Position numbers and translations under genes: made by a program
In this document: positions 12,991 through 26,760 of the stretch, piece after piece
How the letters are laid out: the number at the start of each line of letters is the position of its first letter
Numbering within the stretch: position 1 is the first letter of the stretch
DNA from: Camarhynchus parvulus
Taxonomy: Eukaryota; Chordata; Aves; Passeriformes; Thraupidae
DNA length: 64,000 bases
Assembly (NCBI RefSeq): GCF_901933205.1
Contig: NC_044582.1
Span: forward strand, 14,117,820 to 14,181,819
Reading direction: 5' to 3'
The notes under the pieces: generated by a model
Databases searched by the model: none
Seen by the model: the letters and a program-made list of their open reading frames with translations, nothing else
Told to the model about the DNA's origin: nothing

Positions 12991-15900
12991 AGCACTGACC
13001 ACTGCGCAGGGTACACGACTGCAAAATCAAGAATCTCACAGAAAATGGACTGATGGCAGCTGGGCAAAAAAAAAAACTACTGTAAGTGTAGTGCTGCCTT
13101 TCTTCTCCTGCACTGCCACCTTTTTGAGCAAGATTAGAGATCAGCAATTAAAGCAGCCCAGCAGCGAGGGTGCAGCAGGCACCATCTACAAATAACTTGC
13201 CATGGTCATTGTTCCTGGGGGTCAGCAGCACAATGTTGAAAAGTTAGACTGATAGATTTAATATCAGGTGGCATTTAAGCTGCTGACAGCCTTTTAAACC
13301 CACTGTGCTGGAGGATGCTGGCACTTAATTACTGAGATGGTATCAGACCTCACAGCCAGCGTGGTGTGGGATGTATGGGCTTGCAAGCAGAGCCCAACAG
13401 ACCTTTTTTAATAAAACTTTAAGCTAGAGAAGCTTTGAATACAGGAACTGTTTTAGTCCTACTGCTGCACATAGTTTGGGCAGTCTGTAGCTGTGTCAAA
13501 GAGCAGCACAGGCCAAAGGAGTATCCACACCAGCTTCTGCAGCATTTTTCCAGAAACCAGGATTATTCCTTCCTGTTGCTTTATGTAGTATTTTTAAATT
13601 TCTCTCTTTTTTTAAACCCTCTTTTAATTAGAATGCAGCCAACCCCTAGCAAAATAGCTCCTCAGAGGGCAAAAAAAATTGTCAGGATTGAGACAAACTG
13701 TGGAAGGATATGCAAAGGTCAACCATTGCACCCAGCTCCTGTTAACAGAGCTTGTGGTAACTTAGGTCATTTTCTCAATCCACACTTTTTTCTTTTTTTT
13801 TCCCCAGACAGATGAGCTTGTAGCATGCAGAGATGAAGGTGGCCAGTGTCAAAGACAGAATGCTCCCAGAGAATACACAGAGATCCACCAGCTTAGATCA
13901 AAGCCTGTTGGCCCATTGGCCCACTCCCTGCCAATCCCTGCTGCACAAGGATGGGGTTTGGCAAACCTGACTGCCACAAATCACAGAACCAAAACTGGCA
14001 GGTTCTGAGCACCTCTGCTTCTTATTGCCTGGATGCAGCCAAATAAAATCAGACCAAGTCAAACTGGGTGTATGAATCAAAGGAGAAAAAGCAGAAGGGT
14101 TTAACCCAACCATGCTTTCTATTTCAGTGAGGGGAGACTACAAGTTCTTGAAGTACAGTGAATGGTGTCTGCAGGAAGAAGTTCAAGTACCAAGGGGATG
14201 GTCAGCAACACAAAACAACTAGACTACAAAAATTAATAGTGGCAGGCTTATTTGGATGTGTATTAGTAAAATGCATTTAAAATAAGGAACTCCTCAGGGA
14301 AAACTATCAAAAAATATGTAATTAGATAATTGAGGCCAGGAAAGACATCAAAGGAGCTTAAGATATCTTCCACTCCACCCAAGAATATCCAAGGAATATA
14401 GGTCCAAAGCACAAGGCAATTGTTTGTTCAGGTGTTGTTTGGTCACAGCCCTGTTAGTTTGGTTGCTGTAACAGCCCTACAAACCTCAGGTAGCACCAGC
14501 AAGGGCAGCTGCTGATCACCAAACAGCAAATAGAAATATTTAAAAATGTGCTGTAGACAGGTGACCAGAAGAAATCAAGTTACTACTTGCCATGCAACAG
14601 CAACAGACGTTTCAGTCAAGCAGAAGTCAAGCTTCTGAACAGCAAAAGTTTTAAGATTTTAAAGGAACTCCCTTCATTCTGCCTTTGCTCAGGGCGAGGA
14701 GTACAGACATGGCTCCAGTGGCTCATTCAGCCTCCCAGCCCAAGCACTTTGCTTTGCAAAGACACCCCTATTTTCTGCCACTGTTTGTTCTGATAAACCC
14801 ATTCTGTGTCAGAAGTGCTGATGTTTGGAACGTGGAGGAGTTCAAAGAGCAAACTTGTTAAGCTCTGTGAATATGGAGAGGAATTGAGTAGATTTGATAC
14901 GCTGGAAAATAGAGAAAAGGGATCAGAGAACAGCCACCATAAAACCTCATTATGAAAGCACCCACGAGAGTCATTGGTTTGCACTATTACTATATAAAGA
15001 TTTTTTGTTATAGTGGGGATATCTGAAATAGTGCTTAGTGCAGTGGGACATGCTTTAACTTTACAAAGAATGTTACAACAGGCAACTATTCAATAAGGCT
15101 GCTAAAGGATGAGACCAGCAGGTAATTCACCAGGAGTGAGTCACTTTTAAATATTTCACTAAAAGAACACACTGAGATAATAATATCTCATTTATCAGCT
15201 TGCCTGCAAGATGCTATAGCCCTAGTATCTCTTTTACAGTGAAGCAGACCTTTTATTAGAGAAAGGTCCTTCAATTTAAAGACCTCCCCATGGTGCCAGT
15301 GGGCCATTTGCAGCTAGAGATGCAAAGAGTTCCATGTATGAAAGCAACTTTTGGGCAGCATTCAAATCTCCCCTTGCATTGAAAGTGCAAGCTTTGTATG
15401 TATCAGATACAGCCACACCTGAAAAGCCATTTCACACACTCCATTATCAGCTTTTGCTTCCAGAGACTCCCATTTCCATTTCCCAGACTTTAAATCCTAT
15501 GGGTAAAATCTCCCACAGTTTTTCTCTGACACTCCTTGAGAGCTTCAAGGCAGGGCTTTGGGAGGAAGGCAGAACTTTGAATTTTTGGGGTGTTCCTTTG
15601 CTCCTCCCTGCCTTTTAAAAGCACTGCAACAGTAAACATGAAAAAAAAATACCTGCTAAAATACAGTCTCCCAAACAGAGCACTTCTGAGCTACCAAAGC
15701 CTGCAGTTCAGGCTGCTCAGACAGTTTTTGTTTCTCTTTGTTTTTGCAGGTATTTCTCAAGAACTCTTCCATCTTGAAGTCAGACCTTCTTATTTCCTTT
15801 ATAAAACGCATTTCTCACTTCACTTAGGGAGCAGCAGAGAGTAACAAATGAGGCAGAGGGTTATCAGAAGGAGAAAGCAAGACTGAGCAAGAGGAAAGCT

Positions 15901-18900
15901 CCTATGTTACACATTATTTGACAAGACTTGCCCAGATAATGGCAAATATGATGTGTAAAATGTTCATATTATGGCAGCATCCATTCCTAACCCTGGAACT
16001 TCAGATTCTCCACAGAGACATGTCTATTCATCCCTCAGGCAGAGTCTGAGCTGGGGAAATGCCTCATAGATGGTGCCCTAGAAGGAATGCCTCAAAACAC
16101 AAGCCTACCAACACAAAGCTGAATTTTCCAAAAAGGCTTCTGTTGGTATAACAAGCTCCCTAGTGCAGCTAATGGCAACTTTTCCATTTCCTCTTATATA
16201 ATTTGGAAATTAAAGTCAATCATGCTTAGCTTGTTAGACTTTGGTAGAACTGCAGTGAATCCAGCAATATTCCTTCAATTGTATGATGATACATTATTTT
16301 AGTTAGGCTGGGGAAGCTCAATGGGTAAGCTTCTCTCTATTTCTTTTCCAGGGATTCTTTTATCCAAACACTGACACAGAAACTCTGCAGCTCAATGTAC
16401 TGAATGGGCACCTTCAACTGTGGAGAAGAAATGGGATTTGATTCCCCATGCAATGAACTCACTGATACTGTAACCCAGAGGAGCTCAAAATCAAACTGCT
16501 CTGCCTTGGAGAAACAAAAGGAAGATGAATAGAGGTCACTAATATTTAGTCACCAAGACCTTTATAAAAGTCAGAATACTTAGACTGCAATGACCCAGAA
16601 AGGCCAGTGAACTAATAAAACAATAGAATCCATGAAGTATGAGAAAGAGGAAAATGGAAAAAAATTGAAAAGGGCCCACCCAATCAAACAATCACTAAAG
16701 GAGCTGATAAGGGGAATTAAATGCTCTGTGTTGTGCCCTAATAACCCAAAGAAAATCTGAAACTTCAAATAATGAAGACAGCAGGGCTCAACCTTCATGT
16801 TCCCCAAATCACATGTAACTAAAGATGAGCTCTTTCTAACGGGTAAGCAGATGCTTAACAGAGTGATGATAAAACCAGCTCAAGTACTCGGATTCTAGCC
16901 TCACTGTGGCTTTCTAAACTCTTTCCAGCTTCCCAGTGGTTTGTCACTGTGAGAATACTTTCTGGGACATTCATCTCCTTCACAAAACATCACCTCATCA
17001 GCAGGTAATGTGTGACATCCTCCCTGACAGTCCCAGGAGTGAAGGGAAGGATTTAATGAGCACAGACTCTGAATCACTTCCTGATTAGGACTCAAACTGA
17101 GTTGACTTCATCTTCACCAGGAAAAAAAAAAATAAAATTCAAGTCTTGAGGAAGAAAAGGCAAAGTTTTAACTCATGTATCTAAGTGTAGTAAACCCTTG
17201 GTTTCCCTTAAGAGTTTAGGATGACAGATTATCACAGGTTAAACTATTGCCTTGTCAACACCAGGACACTTGTCCACTAACCTATACTCAATAAACATCT
17301 TCAACCAGCCCTGCATACTCTGCTACAGCCCATTCCCAGCTTCTGCTGCTGAAAAGAACTTGGATCCCTCAGTCTAAGCCTCAGGGGATGTCTCAGTCCT
17401 CAGGCTCTTGCTGTAGTCCATGCAATAATCAGGAAGAGGAGTTGGTTTTTTTCCCCCAGTCACATCCCCACCCTTACCAAGGGTTGCATTGTGGTGCTGA
17501 ATTGTCAGTGTGCCATCACAGCAGTGACACACTGCTCATCACCAGGCAGTGCTGACAGAACTCCATTTTCAACTGCACCTTCTACATGACTATTATTCAG
17601 CTGCTCGCCATTCATTTAAATTAGAGTTAAAAAATCAACACCAGAGAGTTCTCAATAAACCTACCAAAGACTTCTAGAAAGCCTGTGCTCAAAGAAGATA
17701 CAAACACAGGGGGGAAAGGAGCAAATCTACTTTTTTTCCCATTATATCACAATCTCAGTTACAGAGTTCTTTCAGAGTTTTTACTTTTTGTGTGCCTGGC
17801 TCACATCTTCACATGCACTAAGAGGCAGTGTGGTACCCCAACGAAAACAAAACATATTAAAAAATCCCCCACAAACTAAAATTTCCAAACTGCAGTGGAC
17901 TGTTTCCTCAGGCAAGCAAAGAAGGTGGTAACACTGCAAATTCCAGGTGGAACACTACCTCTGTTTAGGCAGGCAAAGCAACAAGGTATTTTCTCTACAG
18001 TGAGTGATATCCACAGCCATATTCCAATTGCTGACAGAATGACATTATTCATCTAGCAGGGCTTTTTTTTCCCTATTTCAATATGGAACATTTTCAGAAA
18101 ATATATATAACAAAGTCATTTAGGCACAGCTCACTTAGGGCTGACTTGACACAAATTTATTGGGTAATTGCCTCATTGGCCTCGAACTGCTGGGTCAACC
18201 ATTTTTCTTCTTAGGTTTCATTTTCTTAATGAATCCTTTGAAAATCTATTTAGAAGGAAAAAAAATTCAATCTCTTCCAAGGAAAAGACTGGGTGTTCAT
18301 GATATTTTACATCAACTAAATATTACACAGTTTTTGAGAAAAACTTTGACTTTAATTATCATGGACTCTCCTGTTCATGACATTTTGATGTTTGTAGTTA
18401 AAAGCAATCGTAAGCATTTGTATTACACACACACCAGGTACATACATCCCATGCAACCATGGCAATATAGGCCATATGGATATTAACATATTTATGCAAA
18501 TATGCTAATCTGACTATAAGGAGATACAGTGTCTGTCCATGGGTAAAATCACAGGGGGTGGGGAGAATCAACCCAAGGTTAAACTCTCACCCTTCCTTCC
18601 ATAAGCTTTTCTACCAAACCTGAAACATGCTCAAGTAATATTTTTTCAGGTGACACTTACTGTCCCCAAAGGAAAAGGGTTTGTTGGTTTTTTTTTCATG
18701 AGAAAGGGATAGATTTTGCCATGCCATCTTCCACAGGTAGGTCCAGCAATTAAAAATAAAAAATCACTAGGATAAAAATAGGAAAATCCAGTAACTTTAT
18801 TTTACGGGAAAAATATTTACTTTTAGTCATCACTGCCAGCTTCATTCTAATTAATGTGAAATTGCAATAGAAATTGTGTCCAGTCTATGTGAATTTGTAA

Positions 18901-21470
18901 ACTTGCTTTAACCATGTCTTTTCTTCCACTTTTGTCTACAGCTGAGATTCCTGAAGACATCCTGCACAGTCTGAGCCAGTTCATGCCCCCAGATAGAGCT
19001 CAACAGACCACGAATATTTCTCCTACTTCTCCAGGTTTTGTCTTTCAAGTAGAAGAAACTCAACTCTCCTACTAAAGGATGAGAAAAAGGAAGAGCAGCA
19101 TATTTGATCTGCTATTTTCCAGCAGTCAGCTGGAATTCTACTGTATGTGGTCAAGAGGAGGGGGGACAGACTCTTACTCATGTGTGCAGAACAGCAACAG
19201 CAGCTCAGGATTAGCTGCAGACAGAAAGACCACATAGGATTAACACAGTGAACCAGTCATCATGCTTACCAGAATATTCAAGAGCAAAACATTCAGAGGA
19301 TTTCAGGACTGGATTTAGCAGAATTTGACTGAAAATAGCACCACATTTTGAATAAGCTTTACTGAATACCACAGCACCCAGCACCTTTTGGCTGAAATGA
19401 CTTGATGTGCATTGATTTTAGAAGCATTTCTTGTGGAACCATGTAAAGACCTGGTGCATTGGAAAGGATGGAAAGCTGGCAGAAAGGTGTTTGTACACAG
19501 CTCCAAAGTGCAGGGAAGAGCCTTCCCTGCAGCACAGAAACTTTTAAACACCTGAAACTCAAGTGTTGTTACTGTCAGATGCAGAGTCAGAAACCCAACA
19601 CCATTCAATCAGCTTCTGCTGCTGAATTAATGGGTTCATTGTTGCTTTTTTTATTTTCTGCAACACTGACTGCTACAACAGCCTTACCGGTGCTAGGGGC
19701 TCTCAATAATGACAAAAGAGATACTCCAAGTTTCATATTTCACATTGGATTACCTGCATTAGAAGAGTGTACTAAAAAAAATAAAAGGGTTATTGCTATT
19801 ACAGCAAAACCTGGCTCTGCAACACTTCAACAGCAGGAGCTGAAGAGTTCCTGGAACAGCTGCCTGTGCTCCTTCTCACAAACATTACAGCAGCTTCCCT
19901 GGAGGAAGTGCAGCATCATTCCTGGATCTACACAGATCCATCATTGCTCCCATCTGACAGGACTTAGCAGAAGACAAGGATGAGTGGAAACAAGCTGGCA
20001 AAGGAGAAAACCCTCCCTGTGCTTCTGCACCTCCCAGAGCTCCCTCGCTCTCTCCAGACCAGAGTTCCTCCTGGATGGGATTTCCCACGTTGCAGAACGA
20101 GCCACACAACAACAAGCAACAGGTTCACAGCCCAGCCCTTTGCTGAGCCAGCCCCCCTGACAGAGGAGCCCTTTGCACACACTGCAGCCTCCCAGGCTGA
20201 GCCAGCCTTTGCATTTTTTGCTCATTTTTCCTAGGGCACTGCAGAATAGAAAATAAGCATAATTAACAACATAAAGCTCAAGCTGCTGAACCTGGTAGCT
20301 CAATTTAAAAACAAGCTCCATACATTCATGCCATGTGGGCGTGCTTGAAGAAGTCTTATGAATTGTCTGTGCAAGCACTGCCTTAAATCTTTTTTGGCTG
20401 CCAATTAGATATAAACATACTAATAGCACACAGATGTACCACAGCAAGACAGCAAACACAGTGTAATGTGGTGATTAAGATACAAATAACCCAGCACACC
20501 CCAGCAGTGCCTGGACAGTGCTCTCCAAGTGCCCCTGGCACCCCCAAATAGTCACTCCCACAGCTGGCCAGTCACTTACAGCCTTTATTCATCTGCAGCC
20601 TTGGCCAGCCTTAGAGCAGACACATGAGCTTGTCCATATGACACACTCTTAGTTTATTTTTCAACACCTTTTTTGGCAATTTACACAGCAGCAAATGATC
20701 AAAGGTGCACAACAATCCTGGTTCATGGTCAGCTTGGCCATTCATCTACAGAAAAGGGATACACAGAAAGGCAGCTGCAATATGTGAAGCTGTCATTCTT
20801 TACCTGGACTGTGGGCAAAATAGGCTGATCACTCTTCATCACTATTAACCCATTGATATATAAAAATTAATAAGTCAAATAATTCAAGCCTTGCTTGCAC
20901 ATTCCTCTGAAACTCCCAGCAAAAAAAGCAAACCCTTCCCAGTGTAACAGCAGGCACAGATCACCAGCTAAGTTAGCTCTAAAGGCAAATATTCCATTTT
21001 CACTGAGAGATGCAGTGGGCCATAATATGAATAAGGAACAAAGACCCCTTTCATTCTGCTGACAAATACAGTATAGCATGTCACAAATCACAAGGGGAGC
21101 AGACAACACAATGACAGCAATTAAATGGGTGTATTTTTATTAAGAAATACATACAATAATGACTGACTGTGTACACTCTCCCCCTCCCCAACCCTTCAAG
21201 GATTAAAAGCCCTAGCAAACATGGCTGTAAGTGTTTAGGGATGTTACTTCTGTTAGACAGAAAACTCTCTGAAAGGAAGGGTCCATCCAGCCAGTGCAGC
21301 AGGATGCACACAGAAGCAGACATAGATGTTTTGTTTTTGCATGTTGTACACCTTGTTTATTGCCATTCACACAGCTTCCCCAACTCATTCCCAATCGATG
21401 GATTTCTGGAGAAGCTCAAAAAAATATCCCCCCCCCTTTTTAACTCTTTCGCTGCTGAATTCCAACCGAG
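12991..21470. other. Intronic sequence without genes
   Basis: Ordinary intron. I see poly-A and poly-T runs (for example 13064-13075, 17121-17132 and 18061-18071) and no clear transposon or exon. The region 19.4-20.5 kb is fairly open in several frames on both strands, with overlapping frames of up to 174 codons, but composition and lack of recognisable domains argue against coding. Confidence 0.65.
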
Positions 21471-21776
21471 ACACCATTCCTGCCTCCCCCTTCCTTGCCC
21501 TCCGCCCTGCTGACCCAGACTGCTCTCGGGAGATTCACACCTGCGGAGTTTGGGGGAATATCCGCAGAAAAAAGGCCCCTTCGGCCCTGCCGTGCCTTTA
21601 AGCTGTGAGCAGCCTCTGTGAGCCCGGCCAGCCCCGGGCAGCGCTGCCCGCACCCACCGGGGCACTGACCCCGGGCCGGTTCTCGCCTCCCGCTCTGCCC
21701 GCAGCCGCCGCCGCGTTCCCAGCCGGGATCAGCGCATCCCTGGCGGGGTTCTCCTTCCTGCCCCCTCCCCGCCCGA

Positions 21777-21789
21777 GAACAATGCGGGG
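21777..21789 (+). promoter_or_regulatory. SOX-type motif 1 in the CpG island
   Basis: GAACAATGCGGGG contains AACAATG, the core bound by SOX HMG domains. Its first 12 bases are the exact reverse complement of the second site at 21869-21880. Occupancy is not shown by sequence. Confidence 0.45.
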
Positions 21790-21868
21790 ACAGACATTTA
21801 GCAGCACCTGCTGTACCGCATTAACATGCACGGGGATGTATGGATGGTTTTTCCCATCCAGCACTAAG

Positions 21869-21880
21869 CCCGCATTGTTC
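21869..21880 (-). promoter_or_regulatory. SOX-type motif 2 in the CpG island
   Basis: CCCGCATTGTTC is the reverse complement of 21777-21788, giving a pair of convergent SOX-like sites 92 bp apart. They share flanking bases beyond the core, which is more than the motif alone requires. Confidence 0.45.
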
Positions 21881-22093
21881 GGGGCGATCCATCAGTGGAT
21901 GGCTGCTCCCCCCCTCCCCAGCGCCGGCCCCACAAGCCCCCTTCTGACATGTCCCCTTGTCTCTGGCAGCCCGGGCTGACGAGCACGTTTAGGAATGCAC
22001 TTCATTAAATCGGAGCTGCCCCATTCCAACCTGCAATGCGGAGGCAGCACAAAGCCCGCGCCACGCTTCCTCCCGCATTCCCCTCAAAAGCCC

Positions 22094-22103
22094 CATTGTT
22101 CGG
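22094..22103 (-). promoter_or_regulatory. SOX-type motif 3 in the CpG island
   Basis: CATTGTTCGG repeats the second site's CATTGTTCGG exactly. The island therefore has three copies of the same eight-base core with similar flanks within 330 bp. Confidence 0.42.
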
Positions 22104-25100
22104 CAGGCATCTGCTCCTGAGCTCAGCCTATTCGTGCCCATTGACCCCGCTGCTCGCAGCACACCCGCTCGCCAACGGGCCTCACGTAAAGCCTGCTTGA
22201 TGAATTAAAAAGCAGCACTAGCCATCTGTCCATCTGTCCTCCCAGGCTGGGCTCGGGCTGCCAGCCCCGCAGCCTCCCTCGCATCCCGACCTGCGGCTCG
22301 GCGAACGCGCACCCAGCCCCGCACCATCGCTGCTTTTCATCCCTCCCTTAGCATCTAGGAGAGAGGGGAGGGGAGGAAAAGGGACAGAGAATACAACGGA
22401 ACATTCTCACTTGCCTGAGTCCTTCGAAATTCAAGCACAAATACAAGATTAATCCTTCCTTTGTGAGGTCTTGTCTTTAAGTCGTGGTATGTAATGATCC
22501 TCAGCACTGCAGCAGAGGGGAATAAAAAATGCAGGGATCATAAGCAGGGGGAGGACAGGGCTTACTTACATCAGGGTTTCTGCCACATGACAATAGGTTT
22601 GAGAGGGAAGAATAAGCTGGCAGCAGCAGCTGACAGTGCAAAAGGGAGAATGCAGAAGCCTGCCTTTTATATTATTGGTGACATTTCTAACACATGACAA
22701 CAATTTCCATCTGTATTTAAGCTGCGAGTGTGAGGAAAAGAGCATTACATCACGACTCCTCTATTCCTAGGGGCTGTGGAATATGTAGGCCAGAGGGATT
22801 AAAAAGCACCTGTGTATACTGGAGATCTGAAATACCACAAGGCAGATTTCCCCCCTCACTTCTTTCTTCCTCACAGTTTTTTTTTTCCCTCTATCACCTG
22901 CACTGAGCTGCTGTTTGAAAATATGCCCAGGGAAGTGCAAAATGGTATTGTCCTAGTTAGCAAGGCTCAAGCATGGGGGAACGATGCAAATATGTGTTCC
23001 TGGCTCTGTCTCTCTCTCTGCAGGAGATACAGCACTCATTTTTGCAAGCAATTGGACAGAATACAGAGCATCTTCCTCTTTTCTGCCGTGCTCGTCCCAA
23101 GGGCTTCGAGTTTCTCTTAAAGTACCAACTTTCATCTCCCTTTTAAGTCTGCAGGGAATTTCATTGACAGCAGCAACAATGATTTTCTCACCCCCCCTTT
23201 CTTTTACAGCCAACACATGCCTGTATCTTTTAAAAAGTAAACATCCAGAGAGCAGGGCAAAGATATTTTGGAAGAAGCACTTGACTGCTTCAGAGCCAGC
23301 AGGTGTCCGTCTTGGATGCTTTCCACATATCTCACAGGACATGATAGCTCAGATACAGCTTGGAAACCGTGAGGGACTCCAGCCCTGCAAGGAAAGCTGC
23401 TCCCCTGGAGCTCCAGGGCTGCTTTGCTGGGGCTGCTGCAGCTGCAGGGAGACAGGCGGGGAATGGGAATGCCGAGGATGGCGCTGCAGGGTGGGCACAG
23501 GGCACTGCAGGGCCACTCCTGCCACTGCTCCCATGGCCCAGGGGGTGCACCACCAGTTCTGCTCCTGGAACAAGCAGAATTTGGAGCCACACCAGCCCAG
23601 AGGCATCGCTGGCAGAGCTGCTCTGTCCAGCTGTGGGCACAGGACACAGCTCACAGGTTCACAGCACCTGTGTGGAAGGGCCAGGCAAGGGCAAACATCA
23701 TCCTCTCCCATCCCCAAACCCAGCAGCAAACACAGACACTGCTCTTGCTGATGTACTCAAAAGTGCTTGAACTAGGTAAGGGCAAAACAACACAGCAACC
23801 CTTGCATTACCTTTATAGGAGACATGGCCACACACTAACAGGAGATTGGACTGCTTATAAACAGTCTTAAATTTATCTGACATCAGTATTTTCATGAAAA
23901 CACCAGCTGGGTCAAGGTGCTGGCCCATTATATGTTTCTTGTTAAAAAAAAAAAAAATCTTTGCTCAAGATCACCTTCCTGATCTTTCAACACTGGCCTC
24001 TTGGAGCCATAGACTGGTTTTGGTGTATATGTCTGGTCAACTCAAAGCTTCTCTGGGAACTCCAAAGCCTTTGATAATGCTGGGTTTAGAATATTGCACT
24101 CAGTAAATTTGGAAGACTGCAATATGAAAATAAATTACTCTGAATTCCTTGTCCACAAAATAAAAAAATCTGCAGGAGCCACACTGAAACTCTCTCAACC
24201 AGATGAAACTTCAATGAGGCAGTACCTACATGGAACATTCCAGAAAAAAAGCCTCTTTATTAAAAAAAGAAATGGAGCATTTTACTTTAGATTTATTCAG
24301 AGATGCAGCTCTCCAGTCATTTATGGAAACTCTTTCATAAGATTTAGAAGAGGGGAAAACGGAAACAATGAAATGACTTATTTTTAATCTGGGGTTTAAA
24401 GGCTTTTTTTTCTTTCAAAAAAAAGTCCCACACACAAAGAAAGAAATTCAATGCAAACCTCTGTTTCTGTATCATGAAAGCCCATTCCAGTACCAGAGTA
24501 ATCAATTTCTCAGAGCTTGTGTGGTCTGCAGCAAAAGCCAAAGAAGGTATTTAAGTTTATACAGCCTTCAGCATTTTGATGGCTTGCTTTTGAAATACGA
24601 CGTGTTTAAATTTTATATCTTTTTTTACAGTTAGTTATGTCTTAAGAAAATGGTTGCTCTTGGTAGAAAAAATAGAAGGAAAGGAGAATAAATGAAATTC
24701 AACCTGTTTTTGAGCTGTTTGCCCATTCTAAAATCAGAGTAGTTCAAAGTTGCACCATGAAAAACTATTACAGTTGTAATTACAGCTCTCATCATTATAT
24801 TATACCCAGTCTTAATTTAGCATCAAACACTTTGGCTCACATGAACAGAAAAGAATTACTAAATAAAAGTGATGCTCCAACAGCAAGAGCTTATTACCGG
24901 ATAAGCATCCACAGAAATTTACAGGAACAGCAAAGCAAATACTTTGTCAGATGTAAGAACTCTCCACCTTTTCTAGAGCTGAATGTCATAAGCAAATCAT
25001 AAATCACTTCAGGATGGGGAAAGGAGTCTTTGTCCTTACTGTAACCCCAGCTTCCCACCATGAAAGAAGGCCATCTTGAGACAAGATCTTACAGCTGGGA

Positions 25101-26559
25101 TTTAACTCACAGGGTGGAAAAAGTGTGAGATAGAGCACTCTTGTAGGTAGGAACAAACCTCTGCAACAGAGTTCTCATTCTTTCATCAGTACATTTTGGA
25201 TCCAATTGACTTACCATGTGGGAACAGCAAATGGGGAACAAACTGTGAATTCAAATAACTGTAAACTCAGCAAGATGTGGAAATAAAACACAGATGGTGC
25301 ACTTCAGATTAAGGGTCAGCATTTCAGCGTCGCTTTCCACTTTTACATTGTGATAGGTGATATATAACAACCACCTTCTCCCTGAGACAGCCCTCTGATC
25401 AAACCGTGACTCACTTAGGAAAACAAGAGGCTCCTTGGAAGCCTCCTGTCACTCGAGAGGAGCTAAGGTTACCTGGTTAAGCTGTGGGTTTGCTGCTGGA
25501 GGATTAATGTTTAGGAGTGGAAATTGTCTCCACCAGACAGACATGGCTGACAAAGGCTCCTTCAGCATTTCCATCTCCCTGCTGCCTGCAGCAGGGCTGC
25601 TCTGCCTGGCAGAGCTGTGCCCAGTGCCCACATGGTCTCCCTCTTCACCATCCACTTTGCCAGCAAAGGTTGCAGAGGTTGCTCTAATACCTGTTTGCAA
25701 AAGCCAATGTGAGAAACAACTGCTCACTTTGAGGTTTATTAAACCTTGACAAAAATGCAACAAAGGACTACATAAGGAAAAATTTGCAGGGCTGGGAACT
25801 GCCCTCGTGGATACCCTGTGGCTGGTTCATCTTCAAGATGGATGCTCAGTGTTTTGTACCCCTGGGGCTGCATCAGCCACCCCTGGCCCTTCCCAAAGTC
25901 TGTCAGTCAGCTCTTCTTTGCCATTTATCAGTGGAAAATGCTTTCTTGTAACTGGATTGGAGGTCAGGTGTTGCCACACCCCCTAAGCACCCCCAAGATT
26001 TTCCATTCCCACCTGCCCCATGCAAGGGACACATGTGCAGCTCCCTTGTACCTGTCCTACACAGCCCTGACTGTCTGATGGCAACAATACAGGGGGGAAA
26101 AGGAACCATGGGGAGAACAGAGGACATCTAAACTACAATAACAAAACTACACATCACTAAAGCTTTTCTTAATATTCACACAATAGCTAGCTTTTCATTG
26201 CGAGAGCAAATCATCTCATTGTCCATCTACAACACCCAGAACACAACCCACTGCTGCCAACACTCCCCAGTGCCAGACCTTACAAAGTGCTCAGTCCTAA
26301 AACACCTCTGCAGGTCTGCATCCTGCTTGCCTGAACACTGGGTTAATTTCATTCTCTCAGACCCAGTTTGTCCAAAATCTGAGGAATGGAATTTAGGACG
26401 ACTTTACTCTGGCTATGAAGTGTTAGTTGCATGCCCAGGGCCTTCTAGAAAAGCTTTGCCTGCCTGTAAGCACAAGTTCAAAGGAGAAATAAAGGAGTAA
26501 GTACAGATTAAATGACAGAGGAGCTGTAAATCTATAGGAGCTTGAAATGCCAGATAGAG

Positions 26560-26760
26560 AGGAGCAGGAGTGATTGTAAGGTGATTATTACCTTCAAAAT
26601 ATGCCAGAGGTTGTTTATCAGATCAGAGTTAATGAGGGAGAAATCTAATAGAACTATAATATTAAATTTACTACTTTAATGGTATCATCAATGTTCTGTA
26701 ATGTGGGCAATTTACTGAATGTCTGTCAGTGTGATTCTCCAGTGTGGTTAGTTACACAGG
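26560..26760. other. Possible conserved non-coding element
   Basis: AT-rich, non-repetitive sequence with GTGATTGTAAGGTGATTATT, TTTATCAGATCAGAGTTAAT and GTGTGGTTAG (RUNX-like). The arrangement resembles developmental enhancers, but this is an impression; conservation was not tested. Confidence 0.28.

Larger units (their letters stand above)
21480..22335. promoter_or_regulatory. Intragenic CpG island
   Basis: Counting by eye gives about 55 CpGs in 21601-22330, roughly 7 to 8 per 100 bp, whereas the flanking intron has about one per 100 bp. It holds CCCCGCCC, an Sp/KLF GC box on the minus strand, at 21767-21774. There are three SOX-type CATTGTT/AACAATG motifs and no TATA box. It lies 14 kb downstream of the MAGI1 exon in the transcription direction. 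It may be an alternative MAGI1 promoter, an antisense lncRNA promoter or an unmethylated enhancer. Overlapping open frames exist on both strands (plus strand 21605-21979, minus strand 21598-21864), but neither resembles a known protein. Confidence 0.8.

Noticed and set aside
19459..20459. Frames of 174 codons (plus) and 172 codons (minus)
   Set aside because: They lie on opposite strands with partial overlap, have no recognisable family, and the composition is like the flanking intron.
21795..21825. RE1/NRSF-like site around CAGCACCTGCTGTACCGC
   Set aside because: It has the AGCACC half but not the properly spaced GGACAG half.
21598..21979. Overlapping open frames in the CpG island (124 codons plus, 88 codons minus)
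   Set aside because: High GC removes stop codons on both strands. Neither product has a recognisable domain or a MAGI1-like junction.
22350..22385. G-quadruplex in the GGGGAGGGGAGG run
   Set aside because: Only three runs have three or more G, so a stable three-layer quadruplex is not supported.
22984..23870. 255-codon plus-strand frame and several minus-strand frames
   Set aside because: Five or more frames overlap in one GC-rich patch, the products are Cys/Ser/Pro-rich with no known domain, and no matching splice or promoter signals were seen.
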